A stretch of DNA of 64,000 bases from Aquimarina sp. U1-2 (lineage in GTDB: Bacteria; Bacteroidota; Bacteroidia; Flavobacteriales; Flavobacteriaceae): positions 1 through 64,000 of the forward strand of contig NZ_JAGKIK010000011.1 in assembly GCF_017897595.1 (NCBI RefSeq). The letters run 5' to 3'. The translations under genes were made by a program, and so were the position numbers. Under the pieces are notes generated by a model. It was not told the DNA's origin, searched no databases, and saw only the letters and a list, made by a program, of their open reading frames with translations. Below, one piece after another: positions 37,957 through 45,947 of this stretch (position 1 is its first letter; each line of letters opens with the position of its first letter).

Positions 37957-38853
37957 AGTAAGATATTATCTCGGATCGAAAGGTTTGGGATTTTTTTATA
38001 GGAGAAAAAGCCAAGTGACTCTTCCGCAGGTGCGGGATCGGATTTTAGTAGTACCGGTTTGTTCCACTGCGTTACACCGCACCGGTTGGCTGTCAAAGGT
38101 GTTCCTTCGTCACTCGTTCACAGCTTCGTCGGTTGCTGGCGCACCGTCGATACTTCCTCAACTTCGGTCGTCAGTATCGACTACTGATCTTCGCGTGACT
38201 CCTTCCTCCATCACCCGCAGCTACTTTTTTGCTTAAAAACGATAAGGAACGCTATTGCTATGATAAAAATTAAGCAAAACCGCTGCCTCATTGGCTCCGC
38301 CGCCCCATCGCAGCCTAGCCGATTATTTATGTTGAAGTTACTATTTTGATAAATAGGAACACATAAAAATCGTCTGGCACACAAAACCGTTACACACTTC
38401 AGCTTTAATCTAAATGTTTTTACTCGAAACGGAAAACTATTTTAAAAGATAACGGAATGCGTTGGCAAATGCGGATGAGTTCCGTTAGCTTTTAAAATAC
38501 TAGTCTTAATGGCAATTGAATGACCCCACAATGCTTGGGAAACGTTCTACGGCACAATTATATCCGTATAATATTGTAATATCTTCCGTAAAAACAGCTC
38601 GTTAGAAGTCAAAATCTTCAATGTTAGTAGTTAAGTGCGCGCCTATTTTACATGGTTGTATTATGGGGCGCGGAGTACCCATAATGCCCAATTATGTAAA
38701 GCTAGGTTGGGCGATGCGGCTGGCATTACAAAAACGAAATTTTACTATATTTACCGAAGCTGAAAGGCTGGACGTTCTTTTAAAAAAGTGGGAGGGAAGC
38801 AGTAGGCAAATAGACTAACCGATCAAAAAAATACATTTGATTAGTTTTCCGGC
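37957..38853. other. Gene-poor stretch with a GC-rich block and two large hairpins
   Basis: This 897-bp stretch holds no convincing gene. Bases 38000-38225 are clearly richer in G and C than the rest, with odd words such as CGTCACTCG and GCGCACCGTCG. A hairpin has arms 38438-38457 and 38480-38499 (20 bp, one mismatch, 22-base loop). A second, imperfect one spans 38647-38700, with TTTACAT/ATGTAAA outside and ATTATGGG/CCCATAAT inside. They may be recombination or structured-RNA sites of the integrative element. A 65-codon frame at 38621-38818 crosses the second hairpin and is doubtful. Confidence 0.6.
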
Positions 38854-38856
38854 GGG

Positions 38857-39735
38857 ATGCCCATGCCTAACCGAAAAACTATTAGGGAACCCTACAGGTA
38901 TGGGTACCAAGGGCAAGAAGTTGACGATGAAACTGGAAAACCTGCCTTCGAACTTCGTTTATACGACCCTCGTATTAACCGTTGGTTAACTCCTGATCCT
39001 TATGGGGAATATCACAGTCCATACTTATCTATGGGAAATAACTGGATAAGTAATGTTGATCCCGATGGAGGTTGTGTATCTTGCTTACCTTCCTTTGAAA
39101 CGCTTCAATCTATAGGGGATGCTGCTTTTTTTAGTTCTACAGGTTTTTTCAATAGTGGTACTCTGTTAGATGAAGTTGCTATTACTGATGGTTTTTATTT
39201 AGGAAATCATATAGCACCTGCGATATCAGAGCTTAGTGGATGGGATAATTTTACTGCTACCATAGAAGCTAATATTAATATAAATGATTATCGAAGAGTA
39301 ACATACAATGATAACTGGTATTGGGTAGATCCATATGGTAGAGCCGTTACAAATGGAATGGCTTCTCCAACAACAGGAATTGCACCATCACCAAGTAGCG
39401 GAGCAGGAAGTGCTAAAACAATTTATACAACAATAAAACAGGGGACTAAAGCTTGGAAAGAAGCTGTCAAATCTATAAGAGACTTAAAAAAAGCTAATTT
39501 TAGAGTAGCAACTGTGCAAGAAGCAAAAGCTTTACTAAAAGAATCTTTTGGTAATATGAATAGAGTTCATCGTTACAAAAAGTTACCCTCTGGAAGTCCT
39601 CAGGCAGCAAAAAGATATGAAGTTCATAATTTAGATAAAATTAATAGTGCGAGAGAAATTAGTGTTGGTAATGATCTAAATCATATCAAATACATAAATG
39701 GAAAACAAAGTGGGCATATATACTTTGGAAATTAA
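38857..39735 (+). CDS. Orphan RHS core fragment with a different C-terminal tip
   Basis: The first 76 residues (MPMPNRKTI through DPDGGCVSC) align without gaps to the last part of the RHS core in the gene at 26953. The DNA homology covers 38854-39084 against 30613-30843. After that the tip is unrelated to the first one and ends in VHNLDKINSAREIS and LNHIKYINGKQSGHIYFGN, a His-rich strand pattern that recalls RNase-type polymorphic toxin tips. The family is uncertain. No signal peptide, no full RHS cage and no clear promoter precede it, so it is probably a silent donor cassette for tip exchange by recombination in the core. Two small genes follow closely. Confidence 0.78.
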   Translation: MPMPNRKTIREPYRYGYQGQEVDDETGKPAFELRLYDPRINRWLTPDPYGEYHSPYLSMGNNWISNVDPDGGCVSCLPSFETLQSIGDAAFFSSTGFFNSGTLLDEVAITDGFYLGNHIAPAISELSGWDNFTATIEANININDYRRVTYNDNWYWVDPYGRAVTNGMASPTTGIAPSPSSGAGSAKTIYTTIKQGTKAWKEAVKSIRDLKKANFRVATVQEAKALLKESFGNMNRVHRYKKLPSGSPQAAKRYEVHNLDKINSAREISVGNDLNHIKYINGKQSGHIYFGN

Positions 39736-39740
39736 GTCTT

Positions 39741-40073
39741 ATGAGTATTGGAGTTTTATTAGATGATTTAAATTTTACTGAATTTAAGTTCCGACTTTTC
39801 AAAAAGTTTGGGCAAAATACAGGGGGAAACCCAATGTTTATAAATTCTACATTAGAAGATAAAGACAGTTTTATTGAAAGTAAAGAGTTTTTTAACTTAC
39901 CAGAAATATATGCATTACATTGTATATATGACCAAGAGTTTATTTATAGGTTGACTTCTTTGGAGGAGAAAAAGTTTTTTTTCACTAAAGACATTAAAGA
40001 AACAGAATCTATAAACCTTTTTGATAAAGATTTGAATTGGGTATTAACAATTTTTGATCAAAATATGATTTAA
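39741..40073 (+). CDS. Candidate immunity protein of the orphan tip
   Basis: The 110-aa acidic, soluble protein (SIGVLLDDLNFTEFKFRLFK, then EFFNLPEIYALHCIYDQEF) has no membrane segment and no family I recognise. It starts 5 bp after the orphan tip, the usual place for an immunity gene. Acidic immunity proteins often mimic nucleic acid, which suits an RNase tip, but this is inference. Confidence 0.5.
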   Translation: MSIGVLLDDLNFTEFKFRLFKKFGQNTGGNPMFINSTLEDKDSFIESKEFFNLPEIYALHCIYDQEFIYRLTSLEEKKFFFTKDIKETESINLFDKDLNWVLTIFDQNMI

Positions 40074-40077
40074 CATG

Positions 40078-40485
40078 ATGGAATCAATATCAGGATTATT
40101 AAATATTCCAACCTTTAAAACTGATAGATTAGAAGGCAAAGAATATGGGCAAGTCAAAATGAATTTTATAAAAAATTATGGAACATTGTCCAATTATAAT
40201 GTTCCATGGAAGCAATTAAGATTAAAAAAAATAAATTTCAATCAATTAGAGGAACAAATATTCGAATTTACAAATCAAGTTTACATTTTGATTGATTCAT
40301 CAAAGACCCCTATTTATGAATTCCCTAAAAGTAAATTGAAGGAAATTTTTAATGATAATTCACAACCTTACGATGTGGATATTTATGTTTATGATAAATC
40401 ATTTGGTAAATGCTTAATATACAAAGGGTTATTTGATAAGCAACTTTATATAACATCCCCTGCTGGCGCAGGCAAATCTAAGTAA
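40078..40485 (+). CDS. Second small gene of the orphan tip cassette, unknown function
   Basis: The gene starts 4 bp after the preceding stop (ATG at 40075 or 40078). The 135-aa product begins MESISGLLNIPTFKTDRLEG and contains a mixed helix-strand domain without a recognised family. Its last codons read TSPAGAGKSK and fall in the boundary sequence that also follows the first RHS tip near 31852. It may be a second immunity or tip-associated protein. Confidence 0.5.
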   Translation: MESISGLLNIPTFKTDRLEGKEYGQVKMNFIKNYGTLSNYNVPWKQLRLKKINFNQLEEQIFEFTNQVYILIDSSKTPIYEFPKSKLKEIFNDNSQPYDVDIYVYDKSFGKCLIYKGLFDKQLYITSPAGAGKSK

Positions 40486-40502
40486 CCCCGCTAACGTGAG
40501 CG

Positions 40503-40736
40503 CAATATCATTAAGTTTAGAACTAATTCATTGCTATACAATATAATGCATATGTTATAAAATGATTTGTTCTTACTTATAGTATCTGGAATGACAAAAA
40601 ACATTGAAAAACAAAAAGGTGGCTTTGTCATTCCGGCGTAGGCCGGAATCCAGAATAAGGTTAAATTCAATTCTTAAAAACATTCAAATTAATGAAAATC
40701 AAACTATTAACCCCCCCCCTTAACTTAACGACATTG
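40503..40736. mobile_element. MITE-like 234-bp element with ends of the IS4-type element
   Basis: The left end CAATATCATTAAGTTTA and the right end (ending TTAACTTAACGACATTG at 40736) match the 19-bp terminal repeats of the IS at 31867-33306 with a few changes. The right inner part (AATCAAACTATTAACCC) also matches the IS. There is no transposase. Inside is a palindrome ATTCCGGC/GCCGGAAT (40630-40649) of the widespread TCATTCCGGC type. The flanking decamers AACGTGAGCG and AACTTGCGCC agree at 7 of 10 positions, a possible worn target duplication. Confidence 0.7.
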
Positions 40737-40789
40737 AACTTGCGCCAGCCGTAGGAGGGCTGTTATTTTATACAAAAATGCCACCAGAA

Positions 40790-40876
40790 CCCACCAAATC
40801 AACGCTACGATGATTAAGTATATCTCAGCTATTATAGTATCTTAATAAAAAATCTCTCGTTAAATCAAAAGTTTTT
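40790..40876 (+). repeat. Dispersed intergenic repeat, copy 2 of 2 (other at 15238-15325)
   Basis: See the copy at 15238. The first 25 bases and the last 18 bases are identical between the two copies. The rest of this gap (to 41237) holds a CTCCCTTTGAAGGGAG palindrome near 41035 and otherwise nothing recognised. Confidence 0.8.
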
Positions 40877-41237
40877 CCAAAAAACTAGTAGCATTACCAA
40901 AACGAATCCACTATTTTTGATGCCGTAAAACTAGAAGAAGCCTAAATCTTGAAATGGTTTTTTTTAGGCTATAATGTATATTTTTAGACCTATATGAACA
41001 TTCGTTCTTTCGAAAGATGGAAGTCAGAAGTCTCCCTTTGAAGGGAGATTTAGAGGGATGTTTAGTTTCTTTTTATTGGCACCGCCAAAGGGTATAATAC
41101 CCCGAGGCTCGCCTCGAAATTGAAAAATTGTTTACAACAAATGCCTCATGGGCCTGCCCTGAGGTAGTTTACTACTACAAATAGCCTTTAAAGGAAGTCA
41201 GGATGAAGGTGTACAAAAGACTATAAAATCAACACAC

Positions 41238-42515
41238 ATGAATATCCTAATACTCGGATCCGGAGGCAGAGAACACACCTTTGCCTACAAAATTGCACAA
41301 AGTGACCTTTGCGATCAACTATTTGTAGCTCCCGGTAACGCGGGTACAGCTGCTATAGCGACCAATGTGTCTGTGGCAGTTACAGATTTTGCAGAGATCA
41401 AAGCATTAGTACGTAAAGAGAATATTGAAATGCTGGTAGTAGGTCCCGAAGATCCTTTGGTACAAGGCATAAGCGATTATTTTCAAGAAGATGCCGAGCT
41501 TAAGGATATCGTAGTTATCGGTCCTTCAAAAAGAGGGGCCTTGCTAGAAGGCAGTAAAGAACGTGCTAAAGAATTTATGGCTATACATCATATTCCAACA
41601 GCAGCCTATCAAAGTTTTACTGAAGAAAGTTTGGTAGCCGGAAAAGCATTTATAGAAACTTTAGCACCACCCTATGTATTGAAAGCAGATGGTCTAGCTG
41701 CTGGTAAAGGTGTATTGATCTTACAGGATCTTGAAGAAGCCAAAACCGAGCTCGAAAATATGCTCACCAATAAAAAATTTGGTGCGGCCAGCGAAAAAGT
41801 AGTGATCGAAGAGTTTCTCGATGGGATCGAACTGAGTGTTTTCGTACTTACCGACGGTAAAAACTATGTAACTTTACCTACAGCCAAAGATTACAAACGT
41901 ATAGGTGAAGGCGATACGGGGCTTAATACCGGGGGTATGGGTGCTATCTCCCCTGTACCATTTGCCGATGCGGCGTTTATGAGCAAAATCGAAGAGCAAA
42001 TCATAAAACCAACCGTAGACGGCTTGGCCAAAGAAAATATCGATTATAAAGGCTTTATTTTTATTGGTCTAATCAAAGTAGGTAATGACCCAAAAGTAAT
42101 CGAATACAATGTACGTATGGGTGATCCCGAAACTGAGGCAGTATTACCAAGAGTAAAGAATGACCTGGTATCCTTATTTCAGCATGTAGGTAATCAAACA
42201 TTAGATCAGGTTAAGCTAGAAATTGATAAGCGCAGTGCAACTACAGTAATGACTGTATCAGGAGGATATCCCGAAGCCTACGAAAAAGGAAAAGAAATCA
42301 CAGGTATCGAATCGATCGAGGATTCTATTGTTTTTCATGCCGGAACAAAATTTGAAGGTGATAAAGTTGTTACCAATGGAGGTAGAGTAATAGCAATTAC
42401 ATCACTTGATGATAATTTTAAAAAGGCGCTTCAAAAATCCTATCAAAATATCAAAAAACTACATTTTGATACTATGTGTTATAGAAAAGATATAGGGTTT
42501 GATTTAGCCCCCTAA
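41238..42515 (+). CDS. purD: Phosphoribosylamine-glycine ligase
   Basis: This is the ATP-grasp enzyme of de novo purine synthesis that joins glycine to phosphoribosylamine. It has ILGSGGREHTFAY at residues 4-16, VGPEDPLVQGI, KADGLAAGKGV, the NTGGMGAISPVP motif near residue 230 and EYNVRMGDPETEAV near 295. The 425-aa length is normal. It is a conserved core gene and marks the right end of the accessory region. DUF6341 and DUF6427 genes follow, an order I recall from flavobacteria. Confidence 0.97.
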   Translation: MNILILGSGGREHTFAYKIAQSDLCDQLFVAPGNAGTAAIATNVSVAVTDFAEIKALVRKENIEMLVVGPEDPLVQGISDYFQEDAELKDIVVIGPSKRGALLEGSKERAKEFMAIHHIPTAAYQSFTEESLVAGKAFIETLAPPYVLKADGLAAGKGVLILQDLEEAKTELENMLTNKKFGAASEKVVIEEFLDGIELSVFVLTDGKNYVTLPTAKDYKRIGEGDTGLNTGGMGAISPVPFADAAFMSKIEEQIIKPTVDGLAKENIDYKGFIFIGLIKVGNDPKVIEYNVRMGDPETEAVLPRVKNDLVSLFQHVGNQTLDQVKLEIDKRSATTVMTVSGGYPEAYEKGKEITGIESIEDSIVFHAGTKFEGDKVVTNGGRVIAITSLDDNFKKALQKSYQNIKKLHFDTMCYRKDIGFDLAP

Positions 42516-42547
42516 CCCCAAAGGGGGAATTATTAAATTTGTACTAT

Positions 42548-42593
42548 ACTCAAAAGTCCTTATATCTGCGAGCAGATATAAGGACTTTTGAGT
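42548..42593. terminator. Perfect 22-bp hairpin between convergent genes (bidirectional terminator)
   Basis: The arms 42548-42569 and 42572-42593 are exact reverse complements around GA. A second, outer pair of arms (CCCCAAAGGGGGAAT near 42517-42531 and ATTCCCCCTTTGGGAG near 42595-42610) extends the structure. It sits between purD and the minus-strand DUF6341 gene and probably ends both transcripts. Confidence 0.85.
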
Positions 42594-42620
42594 TATTCCC
42601 CCTTTGGGAGTTAAGGGACT

Positions 42621-42851
42621 TTACTTCAAAAATGAATGTGCAGTAGGATCCCTGTTTTCTTCATTATTATCATTAAATGTCTTTAATTGCTTCATCCAAT
42701 ATAAAAAGGCTACAAAACCAATAAGCATAAATAACCAATTCACGATGTTGGCTGCGGTCCAGTCATCCAATTCAAGAGTGCGCAGCGTATCAAACGGTGC
42801 AAATAAGACATCGACAAAAAGAGATTCAATTGCTTCAAAAAAATCTTTCAT
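42621..42851 (-). CDS. DUF6341-type small membrane protein
   Basis: The 76-aa protein (MKDFFEAIESLFVDVLFAPF, then DDWTAANIVNWLFM and YWMKQLKTFND) matches a small flavobacterial family often mislabelled uracil phosphoribosyltransferase. It has one membrane helix (about residues 36-54) and an acidic C-terminal tail. The function is unknown. The opposite-strand frame at 42604-42885 is its shadow. Confidence 0.82.
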   Translation of the reverse strand: MKDFFEAIESLFVDVLFAPFDTLRTLELDDWTAANIVNWLFMLIGFVAFLYWMKQLKTFNDNNEENRDPTAHSFLK

Positions 42852-43092
42852 AATTCAAAAATGTGCTTTTATTAAAACTTTATAAACCCAAAAAAATGTT
42901 CCTTAGGTTATGTATTAAAAATAGTACGACTCAAAATTGTTTTAAAACACTCGAGACTGTTGCATTTTCAACCCTCATTACGAAATTCTAATACATAATC
43001 CGGGTTAAACTTTTATACATTAGTTCTTTACTAAATCAAAACAATATTCTAATATTGCTAATACGTTAAATGCAAAAATATAAAAAATAGTA

Positions 43093-44019
43093 GTGTTAAC
43101 AAGCTTTTTTAGCAAATCAAAACCCATTACATATATAGTTATAGCACTATATATTCTTGTGTTGTATGGTACGACCTGTATTAAATCCGGTATAGATACA
43201 CGAATAACATCCATTTTATTGTATTTGCTAGATGTTTTTTTAGTGATTGGCTCTGTATTTATTCTTCAGTTTATCGTGCAAAAAAATGATCTTACAATCA
43301 AAGGGGCATATACCATCTTTTTGTATGCCTGTCTGGTATGTACATTGCCTAATGCATTTATAAATAATACCAGCTTCTTACTTTTATCTCATTTTTTGGT
43401 GGTATTGGGTTTTCAAAACCTAGTGTATTTACGAGACGGAAAACAACTAAAGTCAAAACTTTTTAACGCTTCTATATGCATAGCATTAGCTTCGTTGGCG
43501 TATTTCTGGAGCATCGGATTTATGTTTTTGATTTTTATAGCTGTTGCCATTTTTGCACCTCAAAACTATAGAAATTGGATTATTCCTTTGTTAGGAGTTA
43601 TAATGATATATGTATTTGCCAATTGTTTTACATTGCTCGTGTATGATATATTTTTTCCAATTTCGCGGTATATCGATACAGTATCTTTTACATTTGAGCC
43701 GTATCTATCTGGGGATGAGCTAGTCTCAGTCGGAGTTATAGGTTTGTGCACTATCTTTTTTGGTCTCCTATTTTTGTTTAAGTTTAGTCGTAAATCTGCA
43801 AATCAAAAACCTGTATTGCGACTCATTGTTGCCTATCTAATCATTGCGATGGGTATTGCAGCGATTGCACCACAAAAAAATACATCAGAGTTGTTTTTTA
43901 TGGCTACCCCATTGGCTATTATCGGCTCAACCTATCTCGAGATGCAATACCATAAGTTTGCCAAAGAAATCAATATTTGGGTTTTCTTATTGATTCCGGT
44001 GGTGATACTATGGTTTTAG
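43093..44019 (+). CDS. DUF6427-type multi-pass membrane protein
   Basis: The 308-aa protein has about eight to ten membrane segments and starts at a GTG (MLTSFFSKSKPITYIVIALY). The serine/lysine-rich N-terminus before the first helix is typical of this flavobacterial family. The function is unknown. It follows the divergent DUF6341 gene after 241 bp, an association I recall in related genomes. Confidence 0.75.
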   Translation: MLTSFFSKSKPITYIVIALYILVLYGTTCIKSGIDTRITSILLYLLDVFLVIGSVFILQFIVQKNDLTIKGAYTIFLYACLVCTLPNAFINNTSFLLLSHFLVVLGFQNLVYLRDGKQLKSKLFNASICIALASLAYFWSIGFMFLIFIAVAIFAPQNYRNWIIPLLGVIMIYVFANCFTLLVYDIFFPISRYIDTVSFTFEPYLSGDELVSVGVIGLCTIFFGLLFLFKFSRKSANQKPVLRLIVAYLIIAMGIAAIAPQKNTSELFFMATPLAIIGSTYLEMQYHKFAKEINIWVFLLIPVVILWF

Positions 44020-44059
44020 GGACAAAAATAATACCTTTACACTTTAAAAAATAGCATAC

Positions 44060-44668
44060 ATGTTTACAGAGACCGCAAATTCGATTTTTAAAGAGGTCAT
44101 AGACACATATCACATTGCCGATAGTGTAGATCAGGAATTTTCTAATCCTTATGATAGCAAATCCCAGGCTATAGAACACCTCTTGTATCGTAAATGTTGG
44201 ATCGACACAGTACAGTGGCATTATGAAGATATTATTCGCGACCCTCAGATCGAACCGGTTGCCGCACTGCGACTTAAAAGACAAATCGATGCATCAAATC
44301 AGGATCGAACCGACATGGTAGAATATATCGATAGTTATTTTTTAGAAAAATATAAAGAGGTAACGCCCAAACCAGATGCAACAATCAATACCGAAAGCCC
44401 GGCATGGGGGATAGACCGTTTGTCTATTTTAGCACTAAAAGTGTATCATATGCATGAAGAAACGATACGTCAAGATGCTAGTGATGCCCATAAAACGGCT
44501 TGCCAAAACAAACTAAATGTGCTGTTAGAGCAGCAAGTAGATCTTTCTACAGCTATCGATACATTGTTAAACGACATTGAAAACGGAGATAAGTATATGA
44601 AGGTATACAAGCAGATGAAAATGTACAATGACGATGAATTGAATCCGGTTTTGAGAGGAGAAAAGTAA
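44060..44668 (+). CDS. DUF4254-type protein
   Basis: The 202-aa helical protein has the motifs HLLYRKCWIDTVQWHYEDI near residue 40, IEPVAALRLKRQIDASNQDR, and SPAWGIDRLSILALKVYHM near residue 112, which I associate with DUF4254. No catalytic motif is visible. It lies just before a GT9 glycosyltransferase, as in other Bacteroidota, and may serve envelope glycan assembly. Confidence 0.82.
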   Translation: MFTETANSIFKEVIDTYHIADSVDQEFSNPYDSKSQAIEHLLYRKCWIDTVQWHYEDIIRDPQIEPVAALRLKRQIDASNQDRTDMVEYIDSYFLEKYKEVTPKPDATINTESPAWGIDRLSILALKVYHMHEETIRQDASDAHKTACQNKLNVLLEQQVDLSTAIDTLLNDIENGDKYMKVYKQMKMYNDDELNPVLRGEK

Positions 44669-44670
44669 TT

Positions 44671-44767
44671 AGGGCGTTCGAGCGGGCTATTCGCTATATC
44701 TTTTGTATACGAATGCCTCACAAGTGCTGCATTCCTATACAAAAGGATGCCGCTACTATCCCTAACG
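44671..44767. repeat. REP-like intergenic palindromic unit
   Basis: The gap starts with AGGGCGTTCG and ends with ATCCCTAACGC, and its inner arms (ATCTTTTGTATACGAATGC at 44698-44716 and its near complement at 44729-44748) can pair. I recall this GGGCGTT...CCCTAACGC form as a dispersed palindrome in flavobacteria. Confidence 0.7.
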
Positions 44768-44793
44768 CAGCGTAATAAGAAGGAGTCGTTGTT

Positions 44794-45876
44794 TTGATCA
44801 GTAAAAAAGGAATTTCAAAAGAGCAAAAAGTCCGGGATAAGCATTCGGCGAACGATCATATTCTCATCATTCGACTGTCGGCCATGGGAGATGTTGCCAT
44901 GACAGTACCCGTATTGAGAACGTTTAGCAACACATATCCCGATATAAAACTTATCGTGCTTACCAGAGCGTTTTTTGAGCCTGTTTTTTCAGACATCCCC
45001 AATGTAGAAGTGTATCCTGCCGATGTAAGCGGAAAGCATAAAGGTATAGTGGGCTTAACGCGCTTGTTTACTGAACTTCGTAAAAAAAACATTGATGCAG
45101 TTGCAGACCTACATAATGTACTACGTTCGAATGTATTGAAAACAATGTTCTCTCTTTCAGGCATACCAGTCGTTCAAATAGATAAGGGAAGAGAAGAGAA
45201 GAAAGCACTTACCAGAGCAACACATAAGATTTTTGAACCTCTAAAAACAACGCACCAACGCTATGCCGATGTTTTTGCAGACTTGGGCTACCCCATTGAT
45301 CTTAGCAAGCATAAATTTCCCGAAAAACCGAGTTTAACTCCTGGCATCATAGAAATAACTCAAAATTCTACCAAAAAATGGCTGGGGATTGCCCCTTTTG
45401 CGCAATATGACAGTAAAACCTACCCTTTAGAGCTTATGGTCAAGCTTATCGAAATGTTAGACGCTCAAAATGAGTATGAAATTTTCTTATTTGGGGGCGG
45501 TAAACGTGAAATCGATATTTTGAACAACATAGGAAGTAAATACAAAAATGCCATTAGTATCGCAGGCAAACTATCATTTGCTGACGAATTGAAACTCATC
45601 GCTAATCTGGATACTATGGTAGCTATGGATAGTGGTAATGCGCATTTAGCTGCGATGTACGGTGTACCTACAATTACGCTATGGGGAGTTACTCACCCTT
45701 ATGCCGGTTTTATGCCTTTTGCACAGCCGTTTGAGCATGCTATTCTGCCCAATTTGACAAAATATGATCAGATTCCCACATCAATCTACGGAAATAAAGT
45801 TCCTGCAGGATACGAAAAAGTGATGTATACGATCAAGCCAGAAACCGTAGTCGAAGTTATTAATAAGCAGTTATAA
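44794..45876 (+). CDS. Family 9 glycosyltransferase (heptosyltransferase-like)
   Basis: The 360-aa enzyme has the GT9 start HILIIRLSAMGDVAMTVPVL at about residues 22-41, ADLHNVLRS near 108, and the donor-site block AMDSGNAHLAAMYGVPTITLWGVTHP near residues 275-300. Members add heptose or other sugars to the lipopolysaccharide inner core on the cytoplasmic side. The TTG at 44794 is preceded by AAGGAG at about 14 bp. An internal start near residue 20 is also possible. It may be co-transcribed with the DUF4254 gene. Confidence 0.9.
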   Translation: MISKKGISKEQKVRDKHSANDHILIIRLSAMGDVAMTVPVLRTFSNTYPDIKLIVLTRAFFEPVFSDIPNVEVYPADVSGKHKGIVGLTRLFTELRKKNIDAVADLHNVLRSNVLKTMFSLSGIPVVQIDKGREEKKALTRATHKIFEPLKTTHQRYADVFADLGYPIDLSKHKFPEKPSLTPGIIEITQNSTKKWLGIAPFAQYDSKTYPLELMVKLIEMLDAQNEYEIFLFGGGKREIDILNNIGSKYKNAISIAGKLSFADELKLIANLDTMVAMDSGNAHLAAMYGVPTITLWGVTHPYAGFMPFAQPFEHAILPNLTKYDQIPTSIYGNKVPAGYEKVMYTIKPETVVEVINKQL

Positions 45877-45947
45877 CATTTTTTGTCATACAGGAGCAAA
45901 GTCGAGGTGTTGTATCCTCTAACAATTAATGGCAAACCTTTTCCGTA

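Noticed and set aside
37985..38236. 83-codon ORF in the GC-rich block
   Set aside because: Composition is Ser/Arg/Val-rich with no motif; it seems open only because of the local base composition.
38621..38818. 65-codon ORF before the orphan RHS tip
   Set aside because: It reads through the imperfect hairpin at 38647-38700 and lacks any recognisable feature; kept only as part of the gene-poor stretch.
42604..42885. 93-codon + strand ORF
   Set aside because: It is antisense to the recognised DUF6341-type gene and has no family features.
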